Shown here piece by piece: positions 1 to 7,311 of a stretch of 21,892 nucleotides of DNA (positions are counted from its first letter, which is position 1; each line of letters starts with the position of its first letter). Made by a program: the position numbers and the translations under genes. Under the pieces are notes generated by a model. That model was given only the letters and a program-made list of their open reading frames with translations, ran no database searches and was not told the origin of the DNA. The DNA is from UBA927 sp964367095 (GTDB lineage: Bacteria > Patescibacteriota > Microgenomatia > UBA10105 > UBA927), in NCBI GenBank assembly GCA_964367095.1, contig CAYIXE010000014.1, positions 1 to 21,892 of the forward strand, written 5' to 3'.

Positions 1-20
1 CTTTGCTTGAACTCTCTTAA

Positions 21-50
21 AACCCCGAGCGTAAGCTCGTGGGTTTATTT
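21..50 (+). terminator. Intrinsic terminator of an upstream unit
   Basis: Ten base pairs can form between 21-30 and 35-45 (one bulged T at 40), closed by a GTAA tetraloop and followed by a T-rich tail (TTTATTTAT). It lies before the fusA promoter, so it probably ends a transcript entering from the left, whose gene is outside the window. No coding sequence can be supported in 1-56. Confidence 0.6.
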
Positions 51-56
51 ATAATC

Positions 57-85
57 TAGACACAGGTACCAATTTTTCGTATAAT
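57..85 (+). promoter_or_regulatory. Sigma70-type promoter for fusA
   Basis: TAGACA (57-62, one mismatch to TTGACA), a 17-base spacer, and a perfect TATAAT (80-85). Transcription should start near 92, giving a leader of about 118 bases before fusA. This is a motif match only, but both boxes and the spacing are near ideal and it directly follows a terminator. Confidence 0.75.
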
Positions 86-116
86 CACTGTATTGAATTG
101 TTGAAGCAAACGTAAC

Positions 117-141
117 AGTCCCGCTTCCGCGGGGCTTTTTA
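117..141 (+). terminator. Hairpin with T-run in the fusA leader (possible attenuator)
   Basis: GTCCCGC (118-124) pairs with GCGGGGC (129-135) around a TTCC loop, followed by TTTTT (136-140). It has the form of an intrinsic terminator but lies about 25 bases downstream of the predicted start site and upstream of fusA. It may therefore attenuate fusA transcription. No alternative antiterminator stem was identified. Confidence 0.55.
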
Positions 142-156
142 TTGTTGTCGTCTTTT

Positions 157-209
157 CTAATTAACCAAGTAACTAATTAACCAAGTAACTAATTAACGAA
201 CTAACTATT
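157..209. repeat. AT-rich TTAATTAAC repeat, copy 1 (tandem 16-mers)
   Basis: Two tandem copies of the 16-mer CTAATTAACCAAGTAA (157-172, 173-188) plus a partial third run up to the fusA start codon. The same words recur in the gaps before rplV, rplP and rplQ. This copy lacks the left arm (GTTAATTAGCAAG...) found in those. It has stops in several frames and no Shine-Dalgarno sequence. Confidence 0.85.
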
Positions 210-2318
210 ATGGCCCAACCACAAACACAAGTTACTCTAAATCGCGATATCGCTCTTGATAAAGTGCGAAATATCGGTATTATCGCGCACATTGACGCTG
301 GGAAAACCACGACCACTGAGCGTATTCTTTATTACACCGGTCGCACGTACAAAATTGGCGACATTGATGAAGGTACGACGCAGATGGACTGGATGGAACA
401 AGAAAAAGAGAGAGGCATCACTATTGTCTCTGCCGCCACCACCACATTTTGGAAAGAGTATCGTTTCAATATTATAGACACCCCCGGTCACGTCGACTTC
501 ACAGCCGAAGTAGAACGATCTTTACGTGTTCTCGACGGTGGCATTACAGTGCTTGATGCGGAAGAGGGCGTGCAATCACAATCAGAGACGGTCTGGCATC
601 AGGCGGATAAGTACAACGTGCCGCGTATTTGTTTTGTAAACAAAATGGATAAAATTGGGGCTGATTTTCGTGGAACGATTGATCAGATTGAAACAAAGCT
701 TGGGTGTCGCACTGCTGTCATGGTCGTGCCCATTGGTCGCGAGAATACCTTCAGAGGGAGTATTGATGTATTGACGAAAACGCCTATGGTCTGGGGAAGT
801 GATGAGTTAGGCTCGCAAGTTGAGATATTGCCGGAAATTCCGGCAGAGCTCGTTTCCGAAGTAGAAAAAAGTCGACATGACCTGATTGAGCGCATTTGTG
901 AGACAGACGACGCACTTTTGGAGAAGTATCTTTCGGGAGAAGAGCCGACGGTTGAGGAGTTGAAAGCTGCCCTTCGCCGAGCGACTATTGCGTATAAACT
1001 TGTGCCTATTTATTGCGGCACCAGTCTTCGCAACAAAGGAGTACAACCACTTCTTGATGCAGTTGTTGACTATCTTCCCTCGCCGCTTGATTTGTCAGAT
1101 GTTACAGGAATTCATCCGAAGACCGAAGAGAAGATTACCAGAAAACGCACAAACGAAGAAAAGTTTTGCGGGTTGGCATTTAAGATTCAAATCGATCCGC
1201 ACGTGGGGAAACTTACCTACATTCGTATTTATTCAGGAAAGCTTGAATCAGGTTCTTATGCATATAATTCCATCAAAAATGTTTCAGAACGCGTCGGCCG
1301 ACTCCTTCTTATGCATGCCAATCAGCGCGAAGAAATTAAAGAAGCGTATGCCGGTGAGATCGTGGCTGTCGTTGGATTTAAAGATACGGTTACCGGCGAC
1401 ACTGTTTGTGACGGAGAATATCCAATAGTTCTTGAAAAGATTACTTTTCCGGAACCGGTTATTTCTTTAGCCATTGAGCCGAAAACCAAAAATGATCAGG
1501 AAAAGATGGGTTTTGCATTGCAGCGCTTGAGCGAAGAAGATCCGACGTTTAAGATCAAAACAAACCATGAGACCAATCAGACGATTATTGCAGGCATGGG
1601 TGAGTTGCATCTTGAGATTCTCGTTGATCGTATGAAGCGCGAGTTTAAAGTAGACGCCAGTGTCGGGGCGCCGCAAGTGGCGTACAAAGAAACGATTAAG
1701 ATAAAAGCTGAAGGAGAAGGCAAATATATTCGCCAAACTGGAGGGAGAGGCCAATACGGTCATGCGCTCATCCGCATCGAGCCCAAAGCACGGGGTGAGG
1801 GATTTGAATTCGTTGATGCGATTAAAGGCGGTACCATTCCGAATGAATATATTCCTGCAGTTGGCAAAGGTATTAAAGAAGCGCTTGAAAATGGCATACT
1901 TGCCGGCTATCCATTGGTAGATATTCAGGCGACGCTCTACGACGGCTCGTATCACGACGTCGACTCTTCAGAAATCGCGTTTAAAATTGCGGGATCCATG
2001 GCTGTGCAAGACGCGGTGAAGAAAGCCCAGCCTACCATCTTAGAGCCTATCATGAAGACTGAGGTCACCACACCTGATGAATATATGGGAGATGTGATTG
2101 GTGATTTGGCTTCCCGACGAGCGCAAGTAGTTGGTACGCAAAAGAGAGGAACAGTTACCGTTATTTTAGCAACTGTTCCTTTAGCAGAGCTGTCAGGATA
2201 TGCGACCGTGCTTCGCAGTCTTTCAAAGGGGAGAGCCACGTATTATATGGAGCCGAGCCATTACGAAGAGGTACCCAAAAACATTCAAGAAAAGATCATT
2301 GCCAAAACTGTAGCCTGA
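210..2318 (+). CDS. fusA: Translation elongation factor G
   Basis: EF-G is the GTPase that drives tRNA-mRNA translocation on the ribosome and, with RRF, ribosome recycling. The 702 residues match the family length. The P-loop AHIDAGKT is at 26-33, DTPGHVDF at 90-97 and NKMD at 144-147, followed by EF-G domains II-V (for example GMGELHLEI in domain III and GGRGQYGH in domain IV). The ATG start is set by homology; it lacks a Shine-Dalgarno sequence and is preceded by the AT-rich repeat. rpsL and rpsG, the usual upstream neighbours, are not in the window; a terminator and a promoter suggest fusA heads its own unit. It ends in TGA. Confidence 0.98.
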   Translation: MAQPQTQVTLNRDIALDKVRNIGIIAHIDAGKTTTTERILYYTGRTYKIGDIDEGTTQMDWMEQEKERGITIVSAATTTFWKEYRFNIIDTPGHVDFTAEVERSLRVLDGGITVLDAEEGVQSQSETVWHQADKYNVPRICFVNKMDKIGADFRGTIDQIETKLGCRTAVMVVPIGRENTFRGSIDVLTKTPMVWGSDELGSQVEILPEIPAELVSEVEKSRHDLIERICETDDALLEKYLSGEEPTVEELKAALRRATIAYKLVPIYCGTSLRNKGVQPLLDAVVDYLPSPLDLSDVTGIHPKTEEKITRKRTNEEKFCGLAFKIQIDPHVGKLTYIRIYSGKLESGSYAYNSIKNVSERVGRLLLMHANQREEIKEAYAGEIVAVVGFKDTVTGDTVCDGEYPIVLEKITFPEPVISLAIEPKTKNDQEKMGFALQRLSEEDPTFKIKTNHETNQTIIAGMGELHLEILVDRMKREFKVDASVGAPQVAYKETIKIKAEGEGKYIRQTGGRGQYGHALIRIEPKARGEGFEFVDAIKGGTIPNEYIPAVGKGIKEALENGILAGYPLVDIQATLYDGSYHDVDSSEIAFKIAGSMAVQDAVKKAQPTILEPIMKTEVTTPDEYMGDVIGDLASRRAQVVGTQKRGTVTVILATVPLAELSGYATVLRSLSKGRATYYMEPSHYEEVPKNIQEKIIAKTVA

Positions 2319-2327
2319 TGCTACAAT
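2299..2327 (+). promoter_or_regulatory. Promoter for tuf inside the end of fusA
   Basis: TTGCCA (2299-2304), 17 bases, then TACAAT (2322-2327) preceded by TG at -15/-14 (TGCTACAAT, an extended -10). The -35 box lies in the last codons of fusA. Predicted start near 2334, leaving a leader of about 50 bases that ends in a strong ribosome binding site. The same -10 word (GCTACAAT) occurs in the infA promoter. Confidence 0.65.
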
Positions 2328-2386
2328 GGACACTAGCGATCACGTAGTTCGTATTTTATTTATTGTTTTTAAAGGAGGATAGCTCT

Positions 2387-3574
2387 ATGGCAGATTCAGT
2401 AAAATTTATTCGAAACAAACCACATTTAAACATCGGTACCATCGGTCACGTTGACCATGGTAAGACGACCCTTACCTCAGCAATCACCCACGTATTGGCA
2501 AAATCAGGTATGGCGAAAGCATTAAAATACGATGAAATCGATAATGCTCCAGAGGAAAAGGCAAGGGGCGTCACGATTAATATCCATCATTCTGAATACG
2601 AAACCGTCAAACGCCATTACGCACACATTGACGCTCCGGGACACGCTGATTATGTAAAGAACATGATCACAGGAGCTGCTCAAATGGACGGAGCAATCCT
2701 TGTCGTATCAGCGCCCGACGGCCCAATGCCGCAAACACGGGAACATATTCTACTTGCCAAGCAAGTAGCAGTGCCGGCAATAGTTGTGTTTATGAACAAG
2801 TGCGACATGGTAGACGACAAAGAGCTTTTGGATCTTGTTGAAATGGAAGTTCGAGAGCTTCTTACCAAATACGGCTATCCAGGAGATCAGATTCCCGTTA
2901 TCCGTGGTTCAGCGCTTAAAGCGATTCAAGGCGATGCGGATGCCGAAAAGTCGATTACCGATCTTATGAGCACTGTCGACGAATATATTCCAGATCCTGT
3001 GCGAGAATTAGACAAGCCATTTTTGATGCCGGTTGAAGACGTCTTCTCAATCAAAGGTCGAGGAACAGTTGTCACAGGACGTGTGACTCGCGGCAAGGTC
3101 AAAGTTGGTGAGACGATTGAAATCGTCGGTATCAAGCCAACGCAATCAACAGTCGTTACCGGGGTCGAAATGTTTCGAAAGATTCTTGATGAAGGATTGG
3201 CCGGAGATAACGTCGGGGTTCTTCTTCGAGGAATTGAAAAAGAACAGGTCGAACGCGGTCAAGTATTAGCAGTCGTTGGCTCAGTAAAGCCTCACACAGA
3301 GTTTGAGGCAGAAGTCTATGTACTTGCCAAAGAAGAAGGCGGACGACACACGCCATTTTTCACAGGTTACAGACCACAATTCTATATCCAAACGACCGAT
3401 GTTACAGGAGAAGTGACATTGCCGGCAGGAGTTGAAATGGTTATGCCCGGGGATAGTACAAAAATGAACGTGAAGCTTATCGTAGCAGTTGCTCTTGAAG
3501 AAGGATTGCGGTTTGCAATTCGTGAGGGCGGACACACAGTAGGCGCTGGTGTCATTATAAAAATCATCGCGTAA
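2387..3574 (+). CDS. tuf: Translation elongation factor Tu
   Basis: EF-Tu is the GTPase that delivers aminoacyl-tRNA to the ribosomal A site. The ATG at 2387 is preceded by a textbook ribosome binding site AAAGGAGG (2371-2378), so an in-frame ATG 8 codons upstream is rejected. The 395 residues match the family. Motifs: GHVDHGKT at 20-27, switch I with ARGVTIN near 59-65, DAPGHADY at 82-89 (catalytic His86), then NKCD and GSALK. The usual DCPGH is DAPGH here, a change at the position of E. coli Cys81. The C-terminal barrel ends GGHTVGAGVIIKIIA, where many homologues have GGRTVGAG. Probably cotranscribed with fusA and also expressed from its own promoter. Confidence 0.98.
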   Translation: MADSVKFIRNKPHLNIGTIGHVDHGKTTLTSAITHVLAKSGMAKALKYDEIDNAPEEKARGVTINIHHSEYETVKRHYAHIDAPGHADYVKNMITGAAQMDGAILVVSAPDGPMPQTREHILLAKQVAVPAIVVFMNKCDMVDDKELLDLVEMEVRELLTKYGYPGDQIPVIRGSALKAIQGDADAEKSITDLMSTVDEYIPDPVRELDKPFLMPVEDVFSIKGRGTVVTGRVTRGKVKVGETIEIVGIKPTQSTVVTGVEMFRKILDEGLAGDNVGVLLRGIEKEQVERGQVLAVVGSVKPHTEFEAEVYVLAKEEGGRHTPFFTGYRPQFYIQTTDVTGEVTLPAGVEMVMPGDSTKMNVKLIVAVALEEGLRFAIREGGHTVGAGVIIKIIA

Positions 3575-3599
3575 AAGTTAATCTTTTTTAAATATTAAT

Positions 3600-3917
3600 A
3601 TGGGACTAAGCGTTGCGAAGATTGAAAGTCAGGCGCGCCGTGTAAAAATACTTACTGGCGATGATGAATTATTGGTGGATGATGGTGAGCTAACGGATGG
3701 TTTTTTGAATGTTCCGTTAGGTAGATCAGCCAGAAGAGGTAGTTGGCTGAAAATGAAAGTTGTAGGCAATTCCGTTGGCGGCGCCGCTGAAATTATTGTT
3801 AGTGATAGCCTTGACAAGAAATTTCGCAAGAAACCAACAAGATTACCTGATTTTGAAAAAAGAACTTCATATAAGATGTTTAGAGAAGATGATAAACCTG
3901 CATTTAAAGCAGTATAA
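3600..3917 (+). CDS. Hypothetical protein between tuf and rpsJ
   Basis: I do not recognise this 105-residue protein. It is highly charged, has no Cys or His, no membrane segment and no signal peptide. The N-terminal half looks beta-rich with an acidic stretch (TGDDELLVDDGEL, about 19-31), then RSARRGSWLKMKVVG; the C-terminal third is basic (KKFRKKPTRLPDFEKR). The gene is on the operon strand, 25 bases after tuf and 39 before rpsJ, and has no Shine-Dalgarno sequence (AT-rich TAAATATTAAT before ATG). Its place inside the str-S10 block suggests a link to translation, but that is inference. It could also be a lineage-specific insertion. Codon use looks like that of its neighbours. Confidence 0.7.
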   Translation: MGLSVAKIESQARRVKILTGDDELLVDDGELTDGFLNVPLGRSARRGSWLKMKVVGNSVGGAAEIIVSDSLDKKFRKKPTRLPDFEKRTSYKMFREDDKPAFKAV

Positions 3918-3956
3918 ATCGTTTAGCACATTAATTTGTCGATTTAGGAATATACT

Positions 3957-4265
3957 ATGCCAAAAGGTCGTATTCGAGTCAGGTTAAAAGCGTATGACAG
4001 CAGGGTCATTGACGACTGTTGTCAAAAAATACTGGATACCGCCATTCGCACGGGAGCAAGAGTTGTGGGACCAGTGCCTCTCCCTACGGATAAGCAGCAT
4101 TTCAATGTTGCCAAGGCCACTTTTATTGACCGCAATAGCCGTGAAGATTTCATGGTCAAAACACACAAGCGACTGATTGACATAGTAGAGCCGACTGACA
4201 AGACGATTGATCAACTCATGCATCTGGATTTGCCAGCAGGAGTAGATATTGAACTTAAGATGTAA
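3957..4265 (+). CDS. rpsJ: 30S ribosomal protein S10
   Basis: S10 is a 30S head protein and, as NusE, a partner of NusB in transcription antitermination. The 102 residues match the family. It begins MPKGRIRVRLKAYDSRVID and carries the diagnostic KTHKRLIDI in the C-terminal half. A weak AGGAA lies about 10 bases before the ATG. It starts the S10-type block, but a strong intrinsic terminator follows it, so it may be uncoupled from rplC. Confidence 0.97.
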   Translation: MPKGRIRVRLKAYDSRVIDDCCQKILDTAIRTGARVVGPVPLPTDKQHFNVAKATFIDRNSREDFMVKTHKRLIDIVEPTDKTIDQLMHLDLPAGVDIELKM

Positions 4266-4275
4266 GAGATACTCT

Positions 4276-4292
4276 ATCCGCCCAAGGCGGAT
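4276..4292. repeat. TCCGCC...GGCGGA palindromic cassette
   Basis: ATCCGCC and GGCGGAT form a 7-bp stem with a CAA loop just after rpsJ. The same TCCGCC-NNN-GGCGGA core is found in the rplF-rplR gap (11816-11830), nested inside another repeat. There is no T-run on either side, so it does not look like a terminator by itself. Confidence 0.6.
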
Positions 4293-4316
4293 AAAAGTCT
4301 CGGATGAGGATAATAC

Positions 4317-4345
4317 GATCCCGCCGTGGCGGGATCATTTTTTTT
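4317..4345 (+). terminator. Strong intrinsic terminator between rpsJ and rplC
   Basis: GATCCCGCC (4317-4325) pairs with GGCGGGATC (4328-4336); opening the last pair leaves a 4-base loop. A and eight T follow (4338-4345). This is the best terminator-like structure inside the operon. The stem is also a member of the CCCGCC-RTGG-CGGG palindrome family seen at 4425-4440 and 20984-20999. Confidence 0.7.
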
Positions 4346-4479
4346 GATGAGTGCTTGATGAGCCAATGCATATTGGCGAGTTTAGCAATCATCAATCCAC
4401 CTGCAATCGCAACACGAGCCGCGCCCCGCCATGGCGGGGGTAAGGCGAGTGTTAAGATGCGGCGGATAGTAAAACTTAT
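4346..4479 (+). promoter_or_regulatory. Structured leader region upstream of rplC
   Basis: The 134 bases between the terminator and rplC can fold: TTGATGA and TCATCAA enclose GCCAAT-GCAT-ATTGGC, and a perfect 16-bp palindrome CCCCGCCATGGCGGGG lies near 4425-4440. I found no convincing -35/-10 pair or Shine-Dalgarno sequence for rplC. It may be a leader where read-through past the terminator or translation of rplC is controlled, but I recognise no known leader class. A 59- or 41-codon frame also crosses it (see findings). Confidence 0.4.
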
Positions 4480-5127
4480 ATGATGACTGCAATGTTAGGT
4501 ATTAAAGGACAACAAACACAAACGTTTACCCAAGATGGGACACGTATTCCTGTCACGGTTATTTTGACGGGGCCAAATTATATTACCAAAATTGATGACA
4601 GTGCGATGGGCAAAAGCATTCAGCTCGGGATTGGTACACTCAAATCTCTCTCAAAAGCTGAAATTGGACACATAAAAAAAGCGGGGCTGACACAAAAGCT
4701 CCGTTTTTTACGCTCATTTCCTGTAGATATTATAGAAGATACCGACACGATTGGCAAAGAAATAGCGATTGATCAAGTATTTGCCGTCGGCGATACGATT
4801 CGTGTCACAGGCACCAGCAAAGGCAAAGGGTTTGCCAGTGCTATCAAAAGATATGGATTTAAAGGCGGCCCTCGTACACACGGACAATCAGATCGCGAAA
4901 GAGCACCAGGATCTATCGGTGCTACCACCACACCGGGCCGTGTATTTAAAGGCAAACGCATGGCAGGACGCATGGGCAATGATCGTGTGACCGTGCGTAA
5001 TTTGACCCTCGTTGGCATTAATCTTGAGAAGCATACGATTACCGTGAAGGGATTGGTCCCAGGAGCCAAAGACGGATTACTTATTATAGCCAAAGAACCA
5101 GCAAAAAAAGTAAGTCAGAAGGACTAA
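4480..5127 (+). CDS. rplC: 50S ribosomal protein L3
   Basis: L3 is an early-assembly 50S protein whose extension reaches the peptidyl transferase centre. The 215 residues match the family. The central extension is clear: GPRTHGQSDRERAPGSIG, then TTTPGRVFKGKRMAGRMG. The N-terminal motif usually reading GxKxGMTQ is diverged (GIKGQQTQTF). Two adjacent ATGs (4480, 4483) could both be used; neither has a good Shine-Dalgarno sequence. rplD follows after one base. The 214-base gap upstream is atypical for this operon. Confidence 0.97.
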   Translation: MMTAMLGIKGQQTQTFTQDGTRIPVTVILTGPNYITKIDDSAMGKSIQLGIGTLKSLSKAEIGHIKKAGLTQKLRFLRSFPVDIIEDTDTIGKEIAIDQVFAVGDTIRVTGTSKGKGFASAIKRYGFKGGPRTHGQSDRERAPGSIGATTTPGRVFKGKRMAGRMGNDRVTVRNLTLVGINLEKHTITVKGLVPGAKDGLLIIAKEPAKKVSQKD

Positions 5128-5128
5128 T

Positions 5129-5878
5129 ATGGCAACGACCGTGAAAAAACCTACAGCTAAAAAACTAAAAACCACAAAAAAAGCGGTTACTAAAGTAGTG
5201 GAAAAAAAGCCCGCAAAAAAAGTGGTAAAAGTTCCTGTATCTGTAGGCATGAGTGTTCCTGTATACGACGCCACAGGTACTTCCAAATCAACGATGAAGC
5301 TTCCACAAGAATTATTTGGCATAGAAATAAATACCACGCTCTTGGCGCAAGCCATACGTGTGTATCAAGGCAATCAACGAGCAGGTTCAGCATTTGTGAA
5401 AACCCGCGGTCAAGTAGAGGGATCTTCCCGAAAGATTTATAAACAAAAAGGCACAGGTCGCGCGAGACATGGCAGCATCAGAGCACATATTTTCGTCGGT
5501 GGCGGCGTTGTGTTTGGTCCGACACACCAAAATTTTAAGGGAGCCTTAACCAAGAAGATGAAAATAGTTGCCCTCACGTCAGCATTTTCAGTGAGACTTA
5601 AAGATAATGCAATTTTTGTCGTTGACGGGCTAGAAACACTTGTCCCAAAAACGAAACACATCGTAACGCTTATTAAAGGATTAGGTATTTCCGGTTCCAT
5701 ACTTATTTTGCATACAACGGGTGCTACCAATGTCCTTCAAGCCGCAAGAAACATACAAGATCTTGATGTATTACCGATGACTCATGTTCATCCGTATGCA
5801 CTCGTATCCCATAAATACATAATCATTATGAAAAAAGCGGTTGAAGATGCTTTAAAACAGTTTATGAAAAAGGACTAA
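5129..5878 (+). CDS. rplD: 50S ribosomal protein L4 with lysine-rich N-terminal extension
   Basis: L4 binds 23S rRNA and lines the exit tunnel; in E. coli it also represses the S10 operon. At 249 residues it is about 40 longer than usual. The extra part is an N-terminal Lys/Ala/Val-rich segment (about 1-38, for example TAKKLKTTKKAVTK). The body starts near VPVYDATG and has the tunnel loop KIYKQKGTGRARHGSIRAH followed by FVGGGVVFGP. It is tightly packed with rplC (1 base) and rplW (3 bases). Confidence 0.97.
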   Translation: MATTVKKPTAKKLKTTKKAVTKVVEKKPAKKVVKVPVSVGMSVPVYDATGTSKSTMKLPQELFGIEINTTLLAQAIRVYQGNQRAGSAFVKTRGQVEGSSRKIYKQKGTGRARHGSIRAHIFVGGGVVFGPTHQNFKGALTKKMKIVALTSAFSVRLKDNAIFVVDGLETLVPKTKHIVTLIKGLGISGSILILHTTGATNVLQAARNIQDLDVLPMTHVHPYALVSHKYIIIMKKAVEDALKQFMKKD

Positions 5879-5881
5879 TCT

Positions 5882-6178
5882 ATGGACATTGTGAAACGAC
5901 CAATCATGACAGAAAAATCTATGTTTTTAGCTTCTACCGGGTGGTATACGTTTGCCGTTTTATTAAAGTCGCGCAAAGAAGATATTATCAAAGCGATAAA
6001 CGCTTTGTACTCCGTGACGGTTACCGATGTGCGCACCATGCGAGTGGCAGGGAAAACGAGAAAGTCAGGCAAACGCGCAAAGCCCGTCACGCGTGTTGAT
6101 TGGAAAAAAGCACTGGTGAGACTTCAAAAAGGGCAAAGAATAAGTATTTTTGATGTATCAGAACAGTCGGGGAAATAA
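5882..6178 (+). CDS. rplW: 50S ribosomal protein L23
   Basis: L23 lies at the tunnel exit and docks trigger factor and SRP. The 98 residues fit the family; it opens with the signature IVKRPIMTEKS and has the beta-hairpin region SVTVTDVRTMRVAGKTRKSG. The Shine-Dalgarno-like AAAAAGGAC is in the last codons of rplD, 3 bases upstream, which suggests translational coupling. rplB starts 2 bases after the stop. Confidence 0.96.
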   Translation: MDIVKRPIMTEKSMFLASTGWYTFAVLLKSRKEDIIKAINALYSVTVTDVRTMRVAGKTRKSGKRAKPVTRVDWKKALVRLQKGQRISIFDVSEQSGK

Positions 6179-6180
6179 CT

Positions 6181-6936
6181 ATGGCAGCGAAAAGATCAAA
6201 ATCATTGCAATCAATACTCCCGAAAAATTCAGGACGCGATATGTTCGGTCATATATCAGTGCGTCACCAAGGCGGCAGGCAAAAGCGTTTTTATCGCGTG
6301 ATTGATTGGAAACGTGATAAAGACGGTATTAGTGCGACAGTGACTGCTATAGAGTATGATCCAAATCGCACAGCGGATGTTGCGTTGCTTACCTATAAAG
6401 ATGGAGAGAAGCGTTATATTTTGTCACCCGTTGACCTTGTGGTCGGTGCGACGGTACAATCAGGAACGGACATTGAGGCAAAGCCCGGTAATGCATTGCG
6501 ACTCCGCGATATACCAGTCGGAACTTTAATTCACAATATTGAAATTAAACCAGGGCGGGGTGCGCAAATGGTCCGATCAGCAGGAAACGCCGCTGTTTTA
6601 TTGTCCAAAGATGGCGATACCGTACAAATTAAGCTGCCATCCGGCGAAGTCAGATTTTTCTCAAGCCTTGCCCGCGCGACAGTTGGCCAAGTCGGCAATA
6701 TTGATTGGAAAAATAGAGTCATAGGATTAGCGGGAAATGCGCGTCATAGAGGCATACGCCCAACGGTTCGAGGTGTTGCTCAAAATCCGCGAAGTCATCC
6801 GCACGGAGGCGGAGAAGGAAAGTCGGGAATCGGGATGAAATCACCCAAAAGTCCATGGGGCAAAAGGACGCTTGGCAAACGCACAAGAAAACGCAGAAAA
6901 TATTCAGATAGCATCATAGTAAAAAGGAGAAAATAA
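6181..6936 (+). CDS. rplB: 50S ribosomal protein L2, short N-terminus
   Basis: L2 is a core 50S protein needed for subunit joining and peptidyl transfer. The conserved body is complete: ISVRHQGG, DWKRDKDGI, IEYDPNRTA, DGEKRYIL, GNALRLRDIPVGT and the functional HPHGGGEG motif at 206-213. The C-terminus has the basic SPWGKRTLGKRTRKRRKYSD tail. At 251 residues it is about 25 shorter than the usual 275. The missing part is the N-terminus: the protein starts near the family's KSLLxxL segment. An in-frame TGA at 6151-6153 rules out a longer start, so the shortening is real. Confidence 0.97.
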   Translation: MAAKRSKSLQSILPKNSGRDMFGHISVRHQGGRQKRFYRVIDWKRDKDGISATVTAIEYDPNRTADVALLTYKDGEKRYILSPVDLVVGATVQSGTDIEAKPGNALRLRDIPVGTLIHNIEIKPGRGAQMVRSAGNAAVLLSKDGDTVQIKLPSGEVRFFSSLARATVGQVGNIDWKNRVIGLAGNARHRGIRPTVRGVAQNPRSHPHGGGEGKSGIGMKSPKSPWGKRTLGKRTRKRRKYSDSIIVKRRK

Positions 6937-6939
6937 TTT

Positions 6940-7224
6940 ATGTCCAGAAGTACCAAAAAAGGTCCATACATCGATCCGCGCGTTTTAGCGAAAGTGAATA
7001 AGCAAAAGGCAGGGGGTAATCTAGATCCTATTAAAACATGGGCAAGAAGCTGCCAAATATCGCCTGAATTTGTCGGACACAAATTTGCAGTTCACAACGG
7101 TCGTATATTTGTTGAAGTATTTGTGACCGAGGGAATGGTAGGACACAGATTAGGAGAATTTTCACCAACTCGTACGTTTAGAGGTCACGGACAAGTGACA
7201 AAGAGAACAGCAGACAAGACGTAA
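6940..7224 (+). CDS. rpsS: 30S ribosomal protein S19
   Basis: S19 is a 30S head protein that forms a complex with S13 and contacts the A-site tRNA. The 94 residues match the family: it opens MSRSTKKGPYID, with TWARSCQISPEFVGHKFAVH and a C-terminal GHRLGEFSPTRTFRGH. AAGGAG lies 9 bases before the ATG. An AT-rich hairpin repeat begins 3 bases after the stop. Confidence 0.97.
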   Translation: MSRSTKKGPYIDPRVLAKVNKQKAGGNLDPIKTWARSCQISPEFVGHKFAVHNGRIFVEVFVTEGMVGHRLGEFSPTRTFRGHGQVTKRTADKT

Positions 7225-7226
7225 AA

Positions 7227-7311
7227 GTTAATTAGCAAGACCAGTTACTTAGCAACACAAGATAGATGTTTTACTAAGTAACTAATTAACTAATTAACTA
7301 ATTAACTAACT
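7227..7311. repeat. AT-rich hairpin element, copy 2 (rpsS-rplV)
   Basis: Left arm GTTAATTAG (7227-7235), CAAGACC, AGTTACTTAG (7243-7252); right arm CTAAGTAACT (7274-7283) then AATTAAC, continuing as three tandem CTAATTAA octamers (7282-7305) up to the rplV ATG. AGTTACTTAG and CTAAGTAACT are perfect inverted repeats, and GTTAATTAG pairs with CTAATTAAC. It shares the left arm almost exactly with copies at 8329 and 19201. Confidence 0.88.

Noticed and set aside
988..1428. 146-codon plus-strand frame inside fusA
   Set aside because: Different frame of EF-G coding sequence with no family resemblance.
1467..1955. 162-codon minus-strand frame inside fusA
   Set aside because: Antisense to conserved EF-G domains; no start signal or recognisable protein.
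3951..3956. TATACT directly before the rpsJ ATG as a -10 box
   Set aside because: It would place the start site inside the gene, and no matching -35 box was found.
4309..4314. GATAAT as a -10 box for a promoter before rplC
   Set aside because: No -35 box at a suitable distance, and a terminator follows immediately.
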